Below are positions 4,619-7,257 of a DNA stretch of 7,257 nt, piece after piece (positions within the stretch are counted from its first letter, which is position 1; every line of letters begins with the position of its first letter). The DNA is from Thermoplasmata archaeon. Lineage in GTDB: Archaea; Thermoplasmatota; Thermoplasmata; Thermoplasmatales; Thermoplasmataceae. Both the position numbers and the translations under genes were made by a program. A model generated the notes under the pieces. The model was not told the origin of the DNA. It was given only the letters and a program-made list of their open reading frames with translations, and did no database searches. The stretch lies in contig JAKAAU010000078.1 in NCBI GenBank assembly GCA_021802165.1, positions 1-7,257 on the forward strand, in the 5' to 3' direction.

Positions 4619-6132
4619 ATCCCTGCCTTTGCTGCAACGCCCTTCCTGCTCTTTCTTTCCTCTTCCATTTTTATATCGTCCTCTCCAAGTTTAAGGTCTT
4701 CCTCAACGTTTGAAAGTTTCATTACCTTTCCTGCGAAGTAGAAAGTCACGGGGAAGATAATTATGTAGAATATGATAATAGCTATACCCAGTGGAAATAC
4801 TATTGGAGATGTTGATGCTGCTTGGGCTATCGTCATGGTGCCGTACTGAGGGAGACCATGAATTACTAACAAGTGGCCATTCACCATTACACCGCCTGGT
4901 GTTGGAGACCTTATAATATACGGTACCCTCCCAACTTCGGCGGTATACCACCCATCTTCCATAGTAAATACTCCCATGATTGCAACAACGATGCCACCTA
5001 GAAGTGTCAGTTTATTGCTCAGAGGATCTTTCTTTCTGAAGTACTGAACTACCACATATAACCAGTAAAAACCCATTAAAACTCCAAATCCTACCATAAG
5101 GTCAAGAGTGTCATGAACAATTGACGGAGGCCATACACCGTAATCAGTAACTCCATTATACGTGGTTAGTGGTATCAACCCCGGTATGCTACCCTTACCG
5201 AATGTTGTTGGGAATGCCAGTAATGACTGGGCATATGGAAGGGAAAGAGAATATGATAACTTATGATTAATGAGGACTCCAAAAAGACGTTCCGGGGCCA
5301 TGGTGGCAAATGATGTCCCAACTGTAGCATGTAAATCTAATTCCAGGGCAGTATATTTTATTGGCTCTATTACCATTAAAGTCGATAATTCATCGGATCC
5401 TGTAATTCCAAGATATATTATATCAAGTATCATGAATACCGCAGCTATGTTTATTCCTCTTCTATAAATCATTTTTTCAGGCATATTCTTTGTCTTCATG
5501 TATTTATATATGAGATAGCCCAGTATCATGGCAATGCCTGCATAGTATACTGCACCAGACATATGAAGTTCTTCTGCCGCCGTTGACGCAGTAATAAATG
5601 GCGCAAATGCGTTCACATCTGTAACCTTTCCTGTAGTCAGATATGTTGCCACGTTAAATCCATTTGGCGTGTTCATCCATGCATTTATTTCGGTAACTGT
5701 GAAAGCGGATAAGTATGTTCCTACGGTAACTGCAAGGCTCAAACCCCAGTGTTCCCACCTGTTCTTGAAATCCTTCCAGAAATATACATACATTGGAAGG
5801 GCTATGGCCTCCAGGAGGAACGAAAATACTTCCACATAGAATGGCCCCATGGAAACCTCCCCTACTAACTTCATGAATGTTGGCCAGAAAAGGAATAACT
5901 CCATTGCCATGACAGTTCCCGAAGCGGTGCCCACAGCGAAGAAGATAACCAAGGCTTTTGATAATTTATATGCTAGCGTATCATAATATTTATCCTTCTT
6001 TTTCAGTGCAAGGAATTCTGCAATTGTAACCATAATTGCCAGGCCCATGCTAAGGGATACCAGCAGTATATGCGAAGAGATTGTATAAGCGAACATTGCA
6101 CTATCCCATACAGGGTATGATATGTTGAACAT
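4612..6132 (-). CDS. cydA: Cytochrome bd-type quinol oxidase subunit I (CydA)
   Basis: The haem-bearing subunit of a bd-type menaquinol:O2 oxidoreductase in the cell membrane, 506 residues with about nine spans. Key residues are conserved. H21 corresponds to E. coli H19, H190 to H186 and M346 (DLMVGFG) to M393, the haem ligands. E101 and E108 correspond to the paired glutamates E99/E107, but here seven rather than eight residues apart. NAWMNTPNGF (150-159) matches the family N-x-W-M-x-x-P-x-G. The quinol-site pattern EPIKYTALE keeps K259 and E264 (E. coli K252/E257), and the Q-loop is short. The GRQPW signature is EVGRVPY (399-405), keeping E399 and R402. About 30 residues rich in Gly/Pro/His follow before the last span, longer than usual. 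The C-terminal tail (472-506) is highly charged. It is first in an operon with cydB and is transcribed from its own TATA box with a leader of at most a few bases. Confidence 0.95.
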   Translation of the reverse strand: MFNISYPVWDSAMFAYTISSHILLVSLSMGLAIMVTIAEFLALKKKDKYYDTLAYKLSKALVIFFAVGTASGTVMAMELFLFWPTFMKLVGEVSMGPFYVEVFSFLLEAIALPMYVYFWKDFKNRWEHWGLSLAVTVGTYLSAFTVTEINAWMNTPNGFNVATYLTTGKVTDVNAFAPFITASTAAEELHMSGAVYYAGIAMILGYLIYKYMKTKNMPEKMIYRRGINIAAVFMILDIIYLGITGSDELSTLMVIEPIKYTALELDLHATVGTSFATMAPERLFGVLINHKLSYSLSLPYAQSLLAFPTTFGKGSIPGLIPLTTYNGVTDYGVWPPSIVHDTLDLMVGFGVLMGFYWLYVVVQYFRKKDPLSNKLTLLGGIVVAIMGVFTMEDGWYTAEVGRVPYIIRSPTPGGVMVNGHLLVIHGLPQYGTMTIAQAASTSPIVFPLGIAIIIFYIIIFPVTFYFAGKVMKLSNVEEDLKLGEDDIKMEEERKSRKGVAAKAGMR

Positions 6133-6149
6133 GTTTATCTTTATTAAAT

Positions 6150-6179
6150 TACAAAATCATATTTAAAGGTAATTTTGTA
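6150..6179. promoter_or_regulatory. Perfect 8-bp dyad bracketing the cydA TATA box (putative operator)
   Basis: TACAAAAT (6150-6157) and ATTTTGTA (6172-6179) are exact inverted repeats separated by 14 bases. The centre of symmetry (6164.5) falls on the TATA element of cydA. A dimeric regulator bound here would compete with TBP. No regulator gene is present in the window to support this. Confidence 0.4.
6159..6169 (-). promoter_or_regulatory. TATA box of the cydAB operon
   Basis: CCTTTAAATAT on the minus strand, with ACC just upstream as a possible BRE. The box centre is about 31 bases upstream of the cydA ATG at 6132, so transcription should start roughly 0-6 bases before the ATG. No Shine-Dalgarno motif precedes the ATG. 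Confidence 0.6.
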
Positions 6180-6242
6180 CTGAGAGATACATAAATTACT
6201 AAAGTATCATTAATATGAAATTTTTTTCATGATGATGGAATT

Positions 6243-6249
6243 AAAAAAA
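6243..6249 (-). terminator. T7 terminator after the mqnD-like gene
   Basis: A run of seven T on the minus strand begins four bases after the stop codon of the mqnD-like gene. This separates its transcript from cydAB, which has its own promoter. Confidence 0.6.
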
Positions 6250-6253
6250 TAAA

Positions 6254-7069
6254 TTAAACTATGGTAGGTGTAAATGGCTTTATGATATTCTTATCTGCAG
6301 CTCTTTTATAATACAGATTTAATGCCTGTCTACCCTTCTCTCCGAAATCAATCGAAAGATCGTTTACATACATCAGGATAAATCTCTTTTCCAGTTCGAA
6401 ATCATCATATCTTGAATATTTCATTGCATATTTTACAGCGTCGTTCTGATGTTCCTGCGCATATTTTATTGAATTTTCAAAATCTTTCTTATATTTCAGT
6501 TTATCCTCCAGAGGCATATTCTTTCTTATTGCATTAAATCCCAATGGTATTGGCAGGTCTCCTGCGTAATCCTTCCACTTATCATAGAGTTTTAAGACAG
6601 GGACAAGACCCTTATCCTGAAATGTTAGCTGCTCATCGTGTATAATAATGCCTGCATCAACCTCATCATTCATAATTGAATTAACTATCTTGTCAAACCT
6701 GATCTCCTTGAATTCTCCGGCTTCCGGGGCAAACATTCTGTATAACAGTTCAGCAGATGTGTATCTTCCGGGCGTGGCAATTATTTTACCCTTCAGATCC
6801 ATATTCTTTTTGGCTATTACCAGAGGGCCGTAAGATAATCCGAAACTGGCTCCTGATGTGGTCAAATCATATATATCTGAAACATGCATATAGCCATTTG
6901 CCGATATTGCGGTTACATCGTATTTTCCGTCTATGGATTCTTTGTTGAGTGTTTCTATGTCCTTTACTATCTGTTCATAATCGAATGATGTTTCTATTTT
7001 ATGTTCGAACATTGCGTAAAACATGAATGCGTCATCCGGATCTGGTGTGTGTGCTATTATCATTTTCAT
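6254..7069 (-). CDS. mqnD: MqnD family protein, probable 1,4-dihydroxy-6-naphthoate synthase (menaquinone, futalosine pathway)
   Basis: MqnD converts cyclic dehypoxanthine futalosine to 1,4-dihydroxy-6-naphthoate in the futalosine route to menaquinone. The 271 residues match the family length and periplasmic-binding-protein-like fold, with no signal peptide, so it is cytosolic. Matching regions are: the N-terminal loop TPDPDDAFMFYAM (8-20), against the usual SPCPNDTFIFxA; DVTAISANGYMHVSD (51-65); SGASFGLSYGPLVIA (72-86); ATPGRYTSAELL (98-109); EIRFDKI (122-128); VDAGIIIHDEQLTFQDKGLV (137-156) with the family's catalytic-site histidine at H144; LPIPLGFNAIRK (172-183); and MYVNDLSIDFGEKGR (233-247). 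The PDPDD substitution and HDE in place of HEG suggest a diverged subfamily, so the exact substrate is inferred. Met1 at 7069 is preferred because a TTTTAA box lies 25 bases upstream. Its neighbour cydAB consumes menaquinol, which supports the quinone assignment. Confidence 0.87.
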   Translation of the reverse strand: MKMIIAHTPDPDDAFMFYAMFEHKIETSFDYEQIVKDIETLNKESIDGKYDVTAISANGYMHVSDIYDLTTSGASFGLSYGPLVIAKKNMDLKGKIIATPGRYTSAELLYRMFAPEAGEFKEIRFDKIVNSIMNDEVDAGIIIHDEQLTFQDKGLVPVLKLYDKWKDYAGDLPIPLGFNAIRKNMPLEDKLKYKKDFENSIKYAQEHQNDAVKYAMKYSRYDDFELEKRFILMYVNDLSIDFGEKGRQALNLYYKRAADKNIIKPFTPTIV

Positions 7070-7090
7070 AAAATATAAATTACAACATGG

Positions 7091-7096
7091 TTAAAA
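7091..7096 (-). promoter_or_regulatory. Putative TATA box of the mqnD-like gene
   Basis: TTTTAA on the minus strand is centred 25 bases upstream of the ATG at 7069. There is no ribosome binding site, consistent with a leaderless message. Confidence 0.4.
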
Positions 7097-7114
7097 GTGT
7101 TTTTTATTTATTTT

Positions 7115-7119
7115 AAAAA
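7115..7119 (-). terminator. T5 terminator after the DUF35 gene
   Basis: TTTTT on the minus strand lies five bases after the stop codon of the upstream DUF35 gene, within an AT-rich stretch that has a second run of six A bases on the same strand just beyond. Confidence 0.35.
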
Positions 7120-7124
7120 TATGG

Positions 7125-7257
7125 TTATGAGTTCACTACAAATTTATATCCATACTCGATTATTCCACTATCTCCATCCTGCCTTATCTTCCTGAATACC
7201 ATGTGAACCTTTGTTCCGATTTCGATATTTTCTTCTCCGGAATCCACAATTTGAGCT
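7125..7257 (-). CDS. C-terminal end of a DUF35 OB-fold protein (acyl-CoA-associated), 5' end outside window
   Basis: Forty-three C-terminal residues are visible, ending in TAA. The patterns EENIEIGTKVHMVFRKI and GIIEYGYKFVV match the last strands of the DUF35 OB-fold domain: family members typically read 'I-x-I-G-x-x-V-x-x-V-F ... I-x-x-Y-x-F'. In archaea such proteins, with a zinc ribbon N-terminal to the OB fold, bridge acetyl-CoA acetyltransferase and HMG-CoA synthase in the mevalonate route to isoprenoid lipids, and their genes usually neighbour these two. The zinc ribbon and any partner genes would lie beyond the right edge, so the specific role is inferred from the family. The frame stays open to the window end, with one leftover base. 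Confidence 0.78.
   Translation of the reverse strand, partial: AQIVDSGEENIEIGTKVHMVFRKIRQDGDSGIIEYGYKFVVNS

Noticed and set aside
6186..6208. GATAC/GTATC inverted repeat upstream of cydA
   Set aside because: Only 5-bp arms, not centred on any promoter element; likely chance.
6215..6230. ATGAAA-TTTT-TTTCAT hairpin between cydA and the mqnD-like gene
   Set aside because: Short, AT-only stem of low stability in a low-complexity region; the adjacent T7 run already explains termination.
6229..6237. ATGATGA-like box C on the plus strand as a second C/D RNA
   Set aside because: No CTGA at a suitable distance downstream and no terminal stem, unlike the candidate at 3307-3366.

Overview
The window reads as a piece of an archaeal chromosome, most likely from the Thermoplasmatales (Thermoplasma / Ferroplasma / Picrophilus-like acidophiles). 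The reasons are AT-rich DNA with many ATA and AGG codons, TATA-type promoters about 25-27 bases upstream of start codons, almost no Shine-Dalgarno sites except inside one operon, an intact archaeal tRNA-Pro with no encoded CCA, and the pairing of a divergent cytochrome bd-type quinol oxidase with a futalosine-type menaquinone gene. The genus is inference. No mobile element, CRISPR array or phage gene is visible.

Left part (1-3089). A plus-strand membrane protein of unknown function enters from the left edge. It overlaps by 13 bases the 3' end of a minus-strand gene whose product has the fold signature of acyl-CoA synthetases (ANL superfamily) but has lost the ATP-binding and catalytic motifs and the C-terminal domain. 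Upstream of it on the same strand lies nnr, the bifunctional NAD(P)H-hydrate repair enzyme. A small CDGSH iron-sulfur protein is transcribed divergently from nnr.

Middle (3300-3532). This short intergenic stretch is the densest part. On the minus strand it holds a tRNA-Pro(UGG) with its own TATA box. About 55 bases further downstream is a candidate box C/D guide RNA of about 60 nt that has not been called as a gene: a CCGC/GCGG terminal stem, a box C, degenerate D' and C' boxes, a 12-nt guide and a box D, with K-turn geometry. Its D-guide contains an 8-base complement to the universal 16S decoding-region sequence GCCCGUCA, which would place the 2'-O-methyl group on C1402 (E. coli numbering).

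Right part (3533-7257), all minus strand. cydA and cydB form a tight two-gene operon for the membrane quinol:O2 oxidoreductase, with the cydB ribosome binding site overlapping the cydA stop. The cydA TATA box sits in the centre of a perfect 8-bp dyad that could be an operator. Upstream is an mqnD-like menaquinone biosynthesis gene, transcribed separately, and then the C-terminal end of a DUF35 OB-fold protein of the kind associated with archaeal thiolase / HMG-CoA synthase. Functionally, mqnD would help make the menaquinone whose reduced form CydAB oxidises; nnr and the CDGSH protein also belong to redox upkeep.

The most novel item is the candidate C/D guide RNA, followed by the ANL pseudoenzyme and the dyad around the cydA promoter.
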